From positions 1 to 38,594 of the IMG/VR virus record IMGVR_UViG_3300045836_000209: a stretch of 38,594 nt of DNA; one strand, written 5' to 3'. Each line of letters begins with the position of its first letter. Position 1 is the first letter of the stretch. Positions 22,126 to 30,250 of the stretch are shown here, piece after piece. Under the pieces are notes generated by a model. It was not told the origin of the DNA and made no database searches. It saw only the letters and a list, made by a program, of their open reading frames with translations. The DNA comes from a virus. The position numbers and the translations under genes were made by a program.

Positions 22126-23286
22126 ATGGTGAGCGCGGCCGGCACCTTCCAGCAGTGGGACCTGGACGACAACCAGGCCCTGCAGTTCGAGCTGCGCGCC
22201 GCCGCCTCCGTCGCCGGACCGATCCGCAAGGCGGTCGCCGCCCTGACTGCGGCGCTCGTCGCGCTCGGCGCCCGCTACGCCGACCAGGACGGGCAGATCC
22301 CGCTCGACCGCAGGGCGCAGATCCGCGCGGCGCTCGACGCGGCGCTGGCCGCGCTCGCCTTCGACCTGGCGGTGCAGACCGCCCGCGCCATCGCCGGCGC
22401 CAGTGCGCTCGCCGTCCGGCAGGAGACCGCTCTGCTACGCGGTCTCGGGATCGACGCGCGCGGCCTGACCGTCAGCCTCGCCGACCCGGTGCTCGCTGAC
22501 GGCGGCGCGTCGACCAACCGGGTGCTGCAGGCCGCGATCGGCGACGCCCAGCGCTTCGCCTCAGGCGACCCGTTCGCCACCACCCAGGACCTGCAGGCCG
22601 CGATCGCCAAGGCCGGCGCGATCGCACCCCGGGTCGAGGCGAACGTCAGGTTCCTGACCAACCGGGCGATCAACGAGACCACCCGGCAGCTGGCCGCCGA
22701 AGCCACCGCGCTACGCCCACCACCAGCCGCCCCGCCGCCGCGCGTCACCATCGGCGAACCCCGCACGATCACGCCCCCCGGCGACGGCGCCAACCTCACC
22801 GGCGAACCACCCCTGTCCAGCAACGGCCGCTCGCCGCTCATCGACAACGGCCTGCGCGTCGTATGGGTCGCCGAACGCGACGCCTGCCTGGTCTGCCTCG
22901 CCCTGTCCGGGCACGTCTCCGACCCCAACCAGGGCATCGGGTTCGACGAGGACGCCACCTTCGGACCGCACCGCCCCACGCCCGTGTGGCCGCCCGGTAT
23001 GCCGCTGATGGCCCCGCCCAGGCACCCGAACTGCCGCTGCCGGCTACGCATCATCAGCGCGGACAACGTCCTGGTGCCCGAGGCGCTGCGCCGCGAAGCC
23101 GAACGCTCCGTCGCACGCGGATGGTCCGGCTACGACTCCAAGCGCGCCCGGCTGCACGCAGCCGACCGACTCATCAGCCGCGCGAACCGGTTGCCGCGCA
23201 GCGTGCAGGACCGCGCCGCCAAGGACGTGGCGCGCGGCACCTTCAGCGACCGACACAAGCCCCGGTCCCCACTTCGGGCCGGATAA
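22126..23286 (+). CDS. MuF-like head morphogenesis protein
   Basis: A 386-residue protein with the SPP1 gp7/Mu F hallmark in the second half: VVWVAERDACLVCLALSG (about 245-262) and, 40 residues later, APPRHPNCRCRLRI. The N-terminal half is alanine-rich and helical. MuF proteins associate with the portal inside the procapsid. The C-terminal part (VQDRAAKDVARGTFSD) is probably helical. No extra toxin domain is seen. A GTG three bases after the ATG is an alternative start. Confidence 0.88.
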   Translation: MVSAAGTFQQWDLDDNQALQFELRAAASVAGPIRKAVAALTAALVALGARYADQDGQIPLDRRAQIRAALDAALAALAFDLAVQTARAIAGASALAVRQETALLRGLGIDARGLTVSLADPVLADGGASTNRVLQAAIGDAQRFASGDPFATTQDLQAAIAKAGAIAPRVEANVRFLTNRAINETTRQLAAEATALRPPPAAPPPRVTIGEPRTITPPGDGANLTGEPPLSSNGRSPLIDNGLRVVWVAERDACLVCLALSGHVSDPNQGIGFDEDATFGPHRPTPVWPPGMPLMAPPRHPNCRCRLRIISADNVLVPEALRREAERSVARGWSGYDSKRARLHAADRLISRANRLPRSVQDRAAKDVARGTFSDRHKPRSPLRAG

Positions 23287-23307
23287 CCCAGCGGAGGAGA
23301 ACACCAG

Positions 23308-23964
23308 ATGGCAGAGGACCCGAACAACCCCGGCGTGGCCGGCGACGAGCCGAGCGGCGACGAACTGGAGGAGCCCACCGGCGCGCCCGAGGACGGCGAC
23401 GAAGGCGACGGCGACGAGAGCGAGTGGACGCCGCCGACCCGCGAGGAGTACGAGCGGCAGCAGGCCGAGCACAAGGCCGCCCTCGAGGCCGAGCGGGCGA
23501 AGCTCGCGCGCGCCCGCAGGCAGGCCGAGCGGCTGCGCAAAGGCGGCACACCCGCGGCCGGCGACGGCACACCGGCGGGCGAGGGCGGCCAGGGCGGCCA
23601 GGAAGGCGTCGTCGACTGGCGCGGCCGCGCGGTGCGCGCCTCCGCGCGGGCCGAGCTGCTCGACCGCGGTGCCGACTCCGACATGGTGGGCCTGATGCTC
23701 GCGGCGTTGAGGCCCGAGCGCATCGAATTCGACGACAACGGCGACCCCGAACTGGACGACTACCTCGACGACATGGAGGAGCGCTACCCCAAGCTGTTCG
23801 CCAAGACCCCTGCGGCCCCCGCGGAGCCGGCGCGGCCGCGGCCCGGGCGCGTCGACCAGGGAGCGGCGTCCGGCGCACGCCCGGTGCGCCCGAAACTGGG
23901 CATCGGCCAGCAGATCATCGCCAACTCGCAGGCTGCCACACGCGCCGGTCGCCGCGGCATCTAG
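23308..23964 (+). CDS. Scaffolding protein
   Basis: A 218-residue, strongly acidic N-terminus (GDEPSGDELEEPTG...DGDEGDGDESE) leads into a long charged helix (REEYERQQAEHKAALEAERA). The C-terminal end is basic and Arg-rich. Composition, coiled coil and position directly before the major capsid gene are those of phage scaffolds. GGAGGAG lies upstream of the ATG. No capsid protease is encoded in this head module. Confidence 0.85.
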   Translation: MAEDPNNPGVAGDEPSGDELEEPTGAPEDGDEGDGDESEWTPPTREEYERQQAEHKAALEAERAKLARARRQAERLRKGGTPAAGDGTPAGEGGQGGQEGVVDWRGRAVRASARAELLDRGADSDMVGLMLAALRPERIEFDDNGDPELDDYLDDMEERYPKLFAKTPAAPAEPARPRPGRVDQGAASGARPVRPKLGIGQQIIANSQAATRAGRRGI

Positions 23965-23965
23965 A

Positions 23966-23981
23966 CAGAACTAGAGTTCGA
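23966..23981 (+). promoter_or_regulatory. Upstream dyad of the capsid promoter region
   Basis: CAGAACTAGAGTTCGA contains a perfect GAAC-N4-GTTC core. It begins right after the scaffold stop and is 34 bases from the next dyad, so a dimeric regulator could bind both. Confidence 0.5.
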
Positions 23982-23999
23982 CACCCTGGCGCGACGATC

Positions 24000-24028
24000 T
24001 CGCACGAAAGTTCGATAAGGCGTATCAT
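24000..24028 (+). promoter_or_regulatory. Dyad promoter for the major capsid gene
   Basis: TCGCACGAAAGTTCGA (24000-24015) has one mismatch to the SOS box. GATAAG follows as in the 17398 element, and TATCAT at 24023-24028 is a good -10. A 9-bp inverted repeat, CGACGATCT (23992-24000) and AGATCGTCG (24035-24043), flanks the element. Confidence 0.6.
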
Positions 24029-24034
24029 CCGCGT

Positions 24035-24201
24035 AGATCGTCGTGCCAGAGCGCCAACGATCCCTGGGGTCAGAGCGCCCCGCCCACAACTTCATGCACC
24101 ACAACCGTGCGCTTGGCAGAGACCGGCCGGTTCCAGAAGCTCCTGGACCCGGCCGTCGCCGTTCCAGGAGGCCGAAAACTTCCTGAAACGGACGCAGCAG
24201 C
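24035..24201 (+). other. Long structured leader of the capsid gene
   Basis: About 167 bases separate the predicted start of transcription from the capsid ATG. It holds small hairpins such as TCCAG/CTGGA (24132-24147). AGGAGG occurs about 30 bases before the ATG, too far to serve as the ribosome site, and only a weak GGAC lies close. A 30-codon ORF (24094-24186) is not convincing. A leader that controls or boosts capsid expression is possible. Confidence 0.4.
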
Positions 24202-25140
24202 ATGGCATCACGGGACTTTTCTGCCTGGACGCCGATTATCTGGGATGACCAGGTCATCCAGCGTGAGGTCCAGGCCAGCGCGATCTACGACACCGCGCGC
24301 CAGATGAACATGGTCAGCAACACCTACGAGATCCCGCGCTTCACCAACGCGAACGTCGGCGGTGGCTCGCAGCTGACCGAGGACACCAACAACGGCGACA
24401 CCATCGCCATGTACTCCTACCAGTACAACGGCAAGGAAACCCTCGACGAGGCACAGATCGAGGACTCCCCGGCCGACGAGGTCGCCGCGGTCACGTTCGA
24501 GTGGATGAACTCCTTCCACATGGCGTACGACAACGCGTGCATGGGGGTGTCGGCCGCGCGATCGAGCGTCGCGACGAACTACCAGCCGTACAACTCGATC
24601 TACTACACGGTGCGGCACGCCGACTCGGACGTGAACTACACCGCCGACACCAACTACACCAAGACCGGCAGCGGCGGCCTGACCTACGACTTCGCTAACA
24701 CCGGGCTCGGCAAGGTCGAGAACACCAAGTTCTGGAACAACGTCAACGGCGTCGCGCTGATCCACCCGTCGCTCAAGCAGTCCATCCGCGGCATCAAGGA
24801 CGGCAACAACCGCCCCATCTTCGTCGAGTCGACCACCGGGTTCCCCGGCGGCGGCGTGCAGCCGCGCTACGAGCTGTTCGGCGTCCCCGCGTACTTCACC
24901 TTCGGCGCCGTGGTCTCCAACGACTTCAGCTCGTTCAACGCCGGCACCTACGGCAACCCGCTGATCATCTTCGCGAACCGTCGGCACATGGTGCGCGGCG
25001 ACCGCATCCCGCCGCAGGCGCAGTTCATCAACGCCAACATCAACATCAACGCCCTCGAGCACACCGTGCAGTTCCGTGCCCGCCAGGGCTTCGCGGCCAC
25101 CGTCCCGCAGGCCTTCAGCGTGGTCGAGGTCGGCGCCTGA
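24202..25140 (+). CDS. Major capsid protein (HK97 fold)
   Basis: A 312-residue protein with the features of an uncleaved HK97-type major capsid protein. The N-terminal segment SAWTPIIWDDQVIQREVQAS is followed by the extended loop with ETLDEAQIEDSPADEV, and the late part has GNPLIIFANRRHMVRGD and ALEHTVQFRARQGFAATVPQ. No N-terminal delta domain is seen, and a separate scaffold is present. Stops in all frames fix the ATG at 24202. Expressed from its own dyad promoter and followed by a hairpin terminator. Confidence 0.9.
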   Translation: MASRDFSAWTPIIWDDQVIQREVQASAIYDTARQMNMVSNTYEIPRFTNANVGGGSQLTEDTNNGDTIAMYSYQYNGKETLDEAQIEDSPADEVAAVTFEWMNSFHMAYDNACMGVSAARSSVATNYQPYNSIYYTVRHADSDVNYTADTNYTKTGSGGLTYDFANTGLGKVENTKFWNNVNGVALIHPSLKQSIRGIKDGNNRPIFVESTTGFPGGGVQPRYELFGVPAYFTFGAVVSNDFSSFNAGTYGNPLIIFANRRHMVRGDRIPPQAQFINANININALEHTVQFRARQGFAATVPQAFSVVEVGA

Positions 25141-25160
25141 TCCCACGGGATCGCTGTTCT

Positions 25161-25195
25161 CCCGGTCGGCGGCGCCTCCGCGGCCGCCGACCGGG
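25161..25195 (+). terminator. Hairpin after the capsid gene
   Basis: CCCGGTCGGCGGC (25161-25173) pairs perfectly over 13 bp with GCCGCCGACCGGG (25183-25195). No long U-run follows, so it is probably a partial terminator that lowers expression of downstream genes relative to capsid. Confidence 0.65.
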
Positions 25196-25231
25196 ACCCG
25201 CCTTATCGCGCGACATGGGAGGTGACCTGGG

Positions 25232-27364
25232 ATGACCGCGACGACCGTCAACGGCAAGCTGCTGAGCCCCGCAGCCGGGCAGCCGGCCAGCGCCCAGGTC
25301 ACCATCACCCTCGTTGACTACGACGACACCCCCGTCGTCGGGTTCAACACGGTCGACGACACGGAGATCCTCGCCACCGACACGATCGTGCCCACCCCGG
25401 CCGGGCTGTGGACCGTGCAGCTCGTGCCGAACGCGGACATCCAGCTCACCAACGGCAGCGCGCAGACCGCCTACCGGATCGTCGAATCCGGCGCCGGGCA
25501 GACGTTCACCTACTGGATCATCGTCGCCGCCTCCGTCAACCCGGTGTGGGCCGGATCGATCCGCACCACTCTGATCGGCAACACGGGCGGCACCACGCCG
25601 AACGGGTACGCGATCCAGGGCGCGCTGACCGTCGGCGGCAAGAGCACCCTGAGCGGCGGCCTGCAGCTGCCGACCGGCGCCGCCTCCGGCGACGTGCTGA
25701 CCTCCGATGCATCCGGCAACGGCGCCTGGAAGCCGACGCCCGGTATCCAGCCCTCCGGGGACTCGACCGGGGCCGCCGACACCACGGCGATTGCCGCGGC
25801 GATCACCGCGGCGTCCAACGCAGGCGGGGGAAAGGTCATCCTCGCCGCGGGCGTGTTCACCACGACGCTGATCACGCTTCCGGCCAACGTCGTCCTCGAG
25901 GGCGCCGGCAGCGGAGCGACCACGCTCATGCTCGCCGCGGGCCAGAACACCGACCTGGTTCAGACGACCAATTTCGCAACGCTGACCGGTACGGACACAT
26001 CAGTCACCCCGTACGGCTTCCAGGTGCGAAAGATCACCCTGGATGGCAACAAGAGCCACCAGACGTCGGGTTCCGGGAACTGCCTGAGCATCTACGGGTA
26101 CGGCTTCGTCCTCGAGGACGTGATCGCACGCAACGCCATGGGCTACGGCATCTGGTCCGAGTGGGGCAGCGCGTCGGCGTTCAACACGCCGAACGGCATG
26201 GAGTCCTACGCCGGCCACATCAAGTGCCACGACAACAACGGCGGGACACTGAACTTCATCGGGCCGCACGACTCGCAGTGGTCCGACATGATCCTCGTTG
26301 GGAACGTGAGCTACTCGGCCGGAAAGGTCGCGTTCCAGGTCCCGACCGACGGGCGTGCCAACGGCTCGATCTTCCGCGGCGTGCACGTCTACGGCGGCGC
26401 CTACGACTACGGCGTGCTGGTCGCCTCGGCCGGTGTCACCTTCGAAGGCTGCCAGTTCGAAGGTGCCCTCGTAGCCCAGATGCTGGTCAAGGCGAGCCAG
26501 GTCATCGCCTCGGACTGCCGCTGGTTCTGGGGCTCGTCCGGCGCGAACACGGCCAAGGGCATCGTGCTCGGCGACGCGTCGCACACGAACCTCAACGGCC
26601 TTCGATTGACGGGAAAGATCGAGAACTGTAGTGGTGGTGCGATCGACCTGACCTACGCCACGGGCGGCTCGAATCTGTATGACCTGCTCGCCGTGTACGT
26701 CAACCCGTTCACAGTCCCGTCCCCGGCCGTCGTCTCCGCGCCCGGCAGCAACGACACCGCGACGATCACCGTCACCAACAACAACGGTGTCGCCACCTCG
26801 GACACCCAGCTGCAGACACCGGGAGCAGCGAAGGTCGGCAGCCTGTCCGTCGGCGGCGTGGCTGTGCCGAGCATCACCGATACCGACCCGCTCGGCTTCG
26901 GGTATGCCACCACGCACCCGTGGGCTGCCACGGCGAACGGCGCCGCGGCCCTCTTCGCCGCGGGCGCCGCCTTGTATCAGCAGCTGGTCGGCTACGGCAT
27001 GTCCACGAACCAATTGCGGCTGTTCGTGGGCACCAGCAGCGGCAACATCAGCGCGGGCCTGTACAACAACGGGGGTCAGGCAGGCTCGGCGCGGCTGCCC
27101 AACGCGCGGCAGGCCACCACCGGCGCGATCCCGTGCCCAGCGAGCGGCATGGGCACCGTGACCCTGACCACCACAGTGACGGTAGGCCGGTCTTGGTACG
27201 CCGCGTTGAGCTGCGACAACACCAGCGCCACGTTCCAGCGCAGCGCGCCGCAGAGCAACATCTCCTCCGGCGTCGCCGCCAACCAGGGCAGCGCGCACCC
27301 GTTGCCCGCGACCGCCGGCGCCGCGAACGGCGGCGGAACTGTCCTCTGGATGGCGACAGCATGA
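25232..27364 (+). CDS. Beta-helix fiber/spike-like protein
   Basis: A 710-residue protein. Residues 1-115 form an Ig/FN-like adaptor (TIVPTPAGLWTVQLVPNADI ... FTYWIIVAASVNPVWAGSIR). Then come a linker (ALTVGGKSTLSGGLQLP) and a pectate-lyase-like right-handed beta-helix (DTTAIAAAITAASNAGGGKV, FVLEDVIARNAMGYGIW, VTFEGCQFEG; about 180-480). The last 200 residues are another beta-rich domain with Ser/Thr-rich loops. Such proteins bind or cut polysaccharides as trimers. It lies between capsid and connector genes, so it may be a head-attached fiber (as in phi29) rather than a tailspike. GGGAGG precedes the ATG. Confidence 0.75.
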   Translation: MTATTVNGKLLSPAAGQPASAQVTITLVDYDDTPVVGFNTVDDTEILATDTIVPTPAGLWTVQLVPNADIQLTNGSAQTAYRIVESGAGQTFTYWIIVAASVNPVWAGSIRTTLIGNTGGTTPNGYAIQGALTVGGKSTLSGGLQLPTGAASGDVLTSDASGNGAWKPTPGIQPSGDSTGAADTTAIAAAITAASNAGGGKVILAAGVFTTTLITLPANVVLEGAGSGATTLMLAAGQNTDLVQTTNFATLTGTDTSVTPYGFQVRKITLDGNKSHQTSGSGNCLSIYGYGFVLEDVIARNAMGYGIWSEWGSASAFNTPNGMESYAGHIKCHDNNGGTLNFIGPHDSQWSDMILVGNVSYSAGKVAFQVPTDGRANGSIFRGVHVYGGAYDYGVLVASAGVTFEGCQFEGALVAQMLVKASQVIASDCRWFWGSSGANTAKGIVLGDASHTNLNGLRLTGKIENCSGGAIDLTYATGGSNLYDLLAVYVNPFTVPSPAVVSAPGSNDTATITVTNNNGVATSDTQLQTPGAAKVGSLSVGGVAVPSITDTDPLGFGYATTHPWAATANGAAALFAAGAALYQQLVGYGMSTNQLRLFVGTSSGNISAGLYNNGGQAGSARLPNARQATTGAIPCPASGMGTVTLTTTVTVGRSWYAALSCDNTSATFQRSAPQSNISSGVAANQGSAHPLPATAGAANGGGTVLWMATA

Positions 27365-27657
27365 CCTTCACCCAGCACATCGAGGCATGCGCCGACGAGG
27401 CCCACGGCGAGTGCACCGTCATCTCGTGCGACACCGACGAGGACCTGCTCGACCCGGATACCGGCGGCGTCGACCATCCCGCGGGCACGATCCTGTGGCG
27501 CATGCACCAGCACGCCGCAGTCCACGCCGAGCACCGCATCAACCGCGACTACCCAGCCCTGGACCACCGCGGCGACGGCGCCCCGACAGCTGTGTCCTAC
27601 AGCGAGCCGTGCGCTGGCTGCGCCCCGTACTTCCCCGACCGAGGGGACCCGCGATGA
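27361..27657 (+). CDS. Small Cys/His protein, 98 aa
   Basis: The ATG overlaps the stop of the fiber-like gene (ATGA). The product is acidic with several Cys and His residues (CADEAHGECTVISCD ... CAGCAPYFP), which may bind a metal. No family recognised. It is coupled to the connector gene through another ATGA overlap. Confidence 0.65.
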   Translation: MTFTQHIEACADEAHGECTVISCDTDEDLLDPDTGGVDHPAGTILWRMHQHAAVHAEHRINRDYPALDHRGDGAPTAVSYSEPCAGCAPYFPDRGDPR

Positions 27658-28358
27658 CGACCTACCTACCCGGCACCGGCGCCACCTTCGAGGCGATCTT
27701 CACCGGCGACGCCAACCCCGTCACCGTCGCCGTGTACGACTCCGCCGGCGCCGCGCTGCTCGCCCCGACGCCGTACGGGATCGCGCACATCGGCGTCGGC
27801 CAGTACCTGTTCACCTGGCCGATCCCCGCGGACCAGGGCCAGGACACCCTCAGCGTCGTGTGGGCCGCGACCGTCAGCGGCACGGCCGAGTCCTCGCAAG
27901 AGTTCTTCGACGTCTCACCCTCGGGCGGCGCCGGGGCCTGGTGCTCGGTCGCGGACGTCCTCGCGTTCACCGGAGGCACCGTCGAGCAGATCGACGTCAC
28001 GGTTGCCCAGCAGCTGATGGAGGCCCTGGTGCGCCGCGTGTGGCGGCCGGCCGACTCCACCAAGCGCGACTTCTACTGGCTGACCCGCGCGACCGCGTGG
28101 CAGGCCTTGTATGTGAATGCGCACCCTGAGCTGAAGACGATGATGGACGTGCAGTCGATCAGCCAGGACGGCCTGTCGATCACCTTCCGGGGCTCGACCC
28201 AGTCGGTGGCGATCTACTCGCCGATCGCGATGCGGTTCCTGAGCAACCTGTTCCGCGGCAGCAACGGGACCATCCGCTTCAACAGCGCGTTCCAGAAGAA
28301 CCGGCTCACCAAGGTCGGCGTCACCGCCGGCTCCTCCGTGCCCTGGAACAACCTATGA
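27654..28358 (+). CDS. Head-tail connector (adaptor) protein
   Basis: A 234-residue protein in two parts. Residues 1-90 are an Ig-like beta domain (TFEAIFTGDANPVTVAVYDS). Residues 95-234 begin with WCSVADVLAFTGGTVEQIDV and continue with TVAQQLMEALVRRVWRPA, the helical start typical of gp6/gp15-like adaptors that sit beneath the portal. The ATG at 27654 overlaps the preceding stop. Position right of the capsid supports the call. Confidence 0.78.
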   Translation: MTTYLPGTGATFEAIFTGDANPVTVAVYDSAGAALLAPTPYGIAHIGVGQYLFTWPIPADQGQDTLSVVWAATVSGTAESSQEFFDVSPSGGAGAWCSVADVLAFTGGTVEQIDVTVAQQLMEALVRRVWRPADSTKRDFYWLTRATAWQALYVNAHPELKTMMDVQSISQDGLSITFRGSTQSVAIYSPIAMRFLSNLFRGSNGTIRFNSAFQKNRLTKVGVTAGSSVPWNNL

Positions 28359-28687
28359 TCGCCACCCCCACCACGACCGTGGACGTGCTGCGCGGCACCA
28401 CGACCAACGCGTACGGCGACGAGATCGACGCCGACACCGTCGTGCCCGGCATGACCGGGCTGCCCGCGTCGATCATCGAGCAGCGCCAGCGGCCGCATCA
28501 GCCCAAGGACAGCGAAGACCGCATCGTGCGCTATTTCAAGGGCCGGATGAACCGGGGCCTGGACGTGCGCAAGGGGGACCGGCTGCGCGACGCCACGGGG
28601 ACGGTCTACATCGTCGAGAACCTGTATCAGCAGGCTAACCCGTTCTGGTCGCAGGACCTTTCCTTCGACCTGTCCCTGACCACCTGA
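28355..28687 (+). CDS. Head completion/stopper protein (putative)
   Basis: A 110-residue beta-rich protein. TTTVDVLRGTTTNAYGDEID opens it, and RVRKGDRLRDATGTVYIVEN-like text (residues about 67-90) is typical of small head-closure (stopper) proteins of the SPP1 gp16 / lambda FII kind. Starts in an ATGA overlap with the adaptor gene. Confidence 0.72.
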   Translation: MIATPTTTVDVLRGTTTNAYGDEIDADTVVPGMTGLPASIIEQRQRPHQPKDSEDRIVRYFKGRMNRGLDVRKGDRLRDATGTVYIVENLYQQANPFWSQDLSFDLSLTT

Positions 28688-28707
28688 GCACGAGAGGAGT
28701 GATCACC

Positions 28708-28977
28708 GTGGCCGCGAAATCGAACCGGTCGAAGCTGTCGGCGGCGACCAACGCCAAGCGCAACACGAAGAAGGGCCGAGCGCAGATGCCCGCGTCCGAC
28801 TTCGGCCTGCCGGCGCAGAAGAAATACCGCATCGACGACCCGGCGCACGCCCGCAACGCCCTGTCCCGGGCCGCGCAGAACGCGACACCCGCGCAGCAGG
28901 ACCAGATCAAGCGCCGCGTCGCCGCGAAGTTCCCCTCGATCGGCAAAGGCGCCAAACCGAACCGCAAGAGCGTCTAG
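28708..28977 (+). CDS. Basic conserved phage protein, 89 aa
   Basis: Start corrected to GTG 28708, because GAGGAG (28694-28699) lies eight bases upstream, whereas a GTG at 28699 sits inside it. The basic N-terminus (AAKSNRSKLSAATNAKRNTK) precedes a conserved block DFGLPAQKKYRIDDPAHARN, then ALSRAAQNATPAQQDQIKRR. This is a module seen in several phage and bacterial proteins of unknown role, where it often lies in head or capsid-associated proteins. Confidence 0.75.
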   Translation: MAAKSNRSKLSAATNAKRNTKKGRAQMPASDFGLPAQKKYRIDDPAHARNALSRAAQNATPAQQDQIKRRVAAKFPSIGKGAKPNRKSV

Positions 28978-29074
28978 CAGTACCACCCGCACCACTGCGG
29001 CGCCTTATGGCCGGGCAGACCAGCCAGCCGCACCAGCGCACCACCACCGAGCCGCAGAGGCAGGAGGCAGCACG

Positions 29075-29137
29075 ATGCACACGACCACGCGCGCCGTCAC
29101 GCGCCGCCGCGGCCCCGCGATCGGGGGCCGGCGATGA
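29075..29137 (+). CDS. 20-aa leader-like micro-ORF
   Basis: A perfect AGGAGG lies seven bases before an ATG at 29075, and the ORF ends in an ATGA overlap with the tail-terminator gene. The product, MHTTTRAVTRRRGPAIGGRR, is short and basic. The next gene has no better ribosome site of its own, so this ORF may load ribosomes for it. The 98-base gap before it holds nothing else obvious. Confidence 0.5.
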   Translation: MHTTTRAVTRRRGPAIGGRR

Positions 29138-29589
29138 GCGCGACACTGCTGCTTCCCAACAACGAACTGGTCGCCTCCGCGTGGATCCAAACGGTCCTGA
29201 ACCAGGTCGGCGGCGTCGGCTCCAAGCTGCCCGGCGACCAGTCCAGCTGGAAAGACACCGGATTCGTTCAGATCACCGTCGTCGGCGGCTCCTCCAGCCC
29301 TTACATGCCGCTCAAGTCCCCGGTCATCGGCTGCAAGTGCACCGCGGTCAACCCCGGCGGCCGGTTCCCGCCGTGGGACCAGGCCAACCAGCTCGCCGAA
29401 CGCATCCGCGGCGCCTGCTTCACCGCCCAGCAAGCCCCGCAGCTGGTCGCGCTCCCGTCCGGTTATGAGCACGCCGCGGTGCGCTCGGTCTACCTGCTCA
29501 ACGATCCGAAGCGGCTCGGCGGCGACGACAGCGCATACGCCCGCTACCAGTTCGACCTGCAGATGCACTGGACCGGGGTGGCGCTGTGA
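29134..29589 (+). CDS. Tail terminator-like protein
   Basis: A 151-residue protein. LPNNELVASAWIQTVLNQVG and YARYQFDLQMHWTG at the end, with a central VIGCKCTAVNPG, fit small alpha/beta neck proteins of the tail-terminator type (lambda gpU-like). It overlaps the micro-ORF before it and the gp10-like gene after it (GTGA). Position between connector and major tail genes supports the call. Sequence similarity is weak, so the name is by context. Confidence 0.65.
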   Translation: MSATLLLPNNELVASAWIQTVLNQVGGVGSKLPGDQSSWKDTGFVQITVVGGSSSPYMPLKSPVIGCKCTAVNPGGRFPPWDQANQLAERIRGACFTAQQAPQLVALPSGYEHAAVRSVYLLNDPKRLGGDDSAYARYQFDLQMHWTGVAL

Positions 29590-29990
29590 GCACCGTCGTA
29601 CGCGTCGAGATGGAAGACGGCTGGCAGGGACACCTGCGCGAAGCCGAGGCCGTGTTCTTCGACGTTCAGCTCGGCCCGGACATGGTCGAGGACGCCCGAC
29701 GGTACGTGCCGATCGACACCAGCCGGCTGCACGACTCGCTCGACCACGAGGTCAACTACCGCGACGGCGCCCCGCCCGAGCTACAGGTCGGCTCCTTCCC
29801 CGACGAGGACGGCGACGTCGAGTACGCCGCCGCGGTCGAGCTCGGCTTCCACGGCGAGGAAATCGTCACCGAGCACGAGCGGCGCACCCCGTCCGGCGGC
29901 ACCACGACCGTGCGCGAACACATCCGCCACGCCAACCAACCCGAAGAGCCGTACCTTCGGCCCGCCCTCTACCAGGAGCGTTACCAATGA
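29586..29990 (+). CDS. HK97 gp10-like neck protein
   Basis: A 134-residue protein. The segment DARRYVPIDTSRLHDSLDHE, then LQVGSFPDEDGDVEYAAAVE with LGFHG, and the ending QPEEPYLRPALYQERYQ, match HK97 gp10-like head-tail joining proteins. It starts with GTG in a GTGA overlap and ends in an ATGA overlap. Confidence is high from the order of elements and the neck-gene context. Confidence 0.85.
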   Translation: MSTVVRVEMEDGWQGHLREAEAVFFDVQLGPDMVEDARRYVPIDTSRLHDSLDHEVNYRDGAPPELQVGSFPDEDGDVEYAAAVELGFHGEEIVTEHERRTPSGGTTTVREHIRHANQPEEPYLRPALYQERYQ

Positions 29991-30247
29991 CCCAGAAGAT
30001 CAGGCACGTCTTCCAGCCCCGCGACCTAGTCGAGGTCTCCGACCAGGAGGCACAGGTCCTCGACGCGCAGGGCCTGCTGTGGAAGGGCAGCGAGCAGGAC
30101 CTGCAGGAGCTGCTCGACTCCGACCCCATCGGCCCGCTGGACCCACCGCGCATCACCACCCCGTCGACGGCCGCGGCGCCTGCGGCCAAGCCCACCGCGC
30201 CCACCACCCCGCCGGCGACGCCCGCTGCCGGGGCGAAGGAGAGCTGA
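29987..30247 (+). CDS. Small hypothetical protein, 86 aa
   Basis: The N-terminal half looks folded (IRHVFQPRDLVEVSDQEAQV) and resembles small phage proteins of the neck region. The last 35 residues are Pro/Ala/Thr-rich and probably disordered. Overlaps the previous gene by ATGA. Confidence 0.7.
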   Translation: MTQKIRHVFQPRDLVEVSDQEAQVLDAQGLLWKGSEQDLQELLDSDPIGPLDPPRITTPSTAAAPAAKPTAPTTPPATPAAGAKES

Positions 30248-30250
30248 CAC

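Noticed and set aside
24094-24186. A 30-codon ORF in the capsid leader
   Set aside because: No ribosome site, Arg/Pro-rich product, and no overlap with the capsid start.
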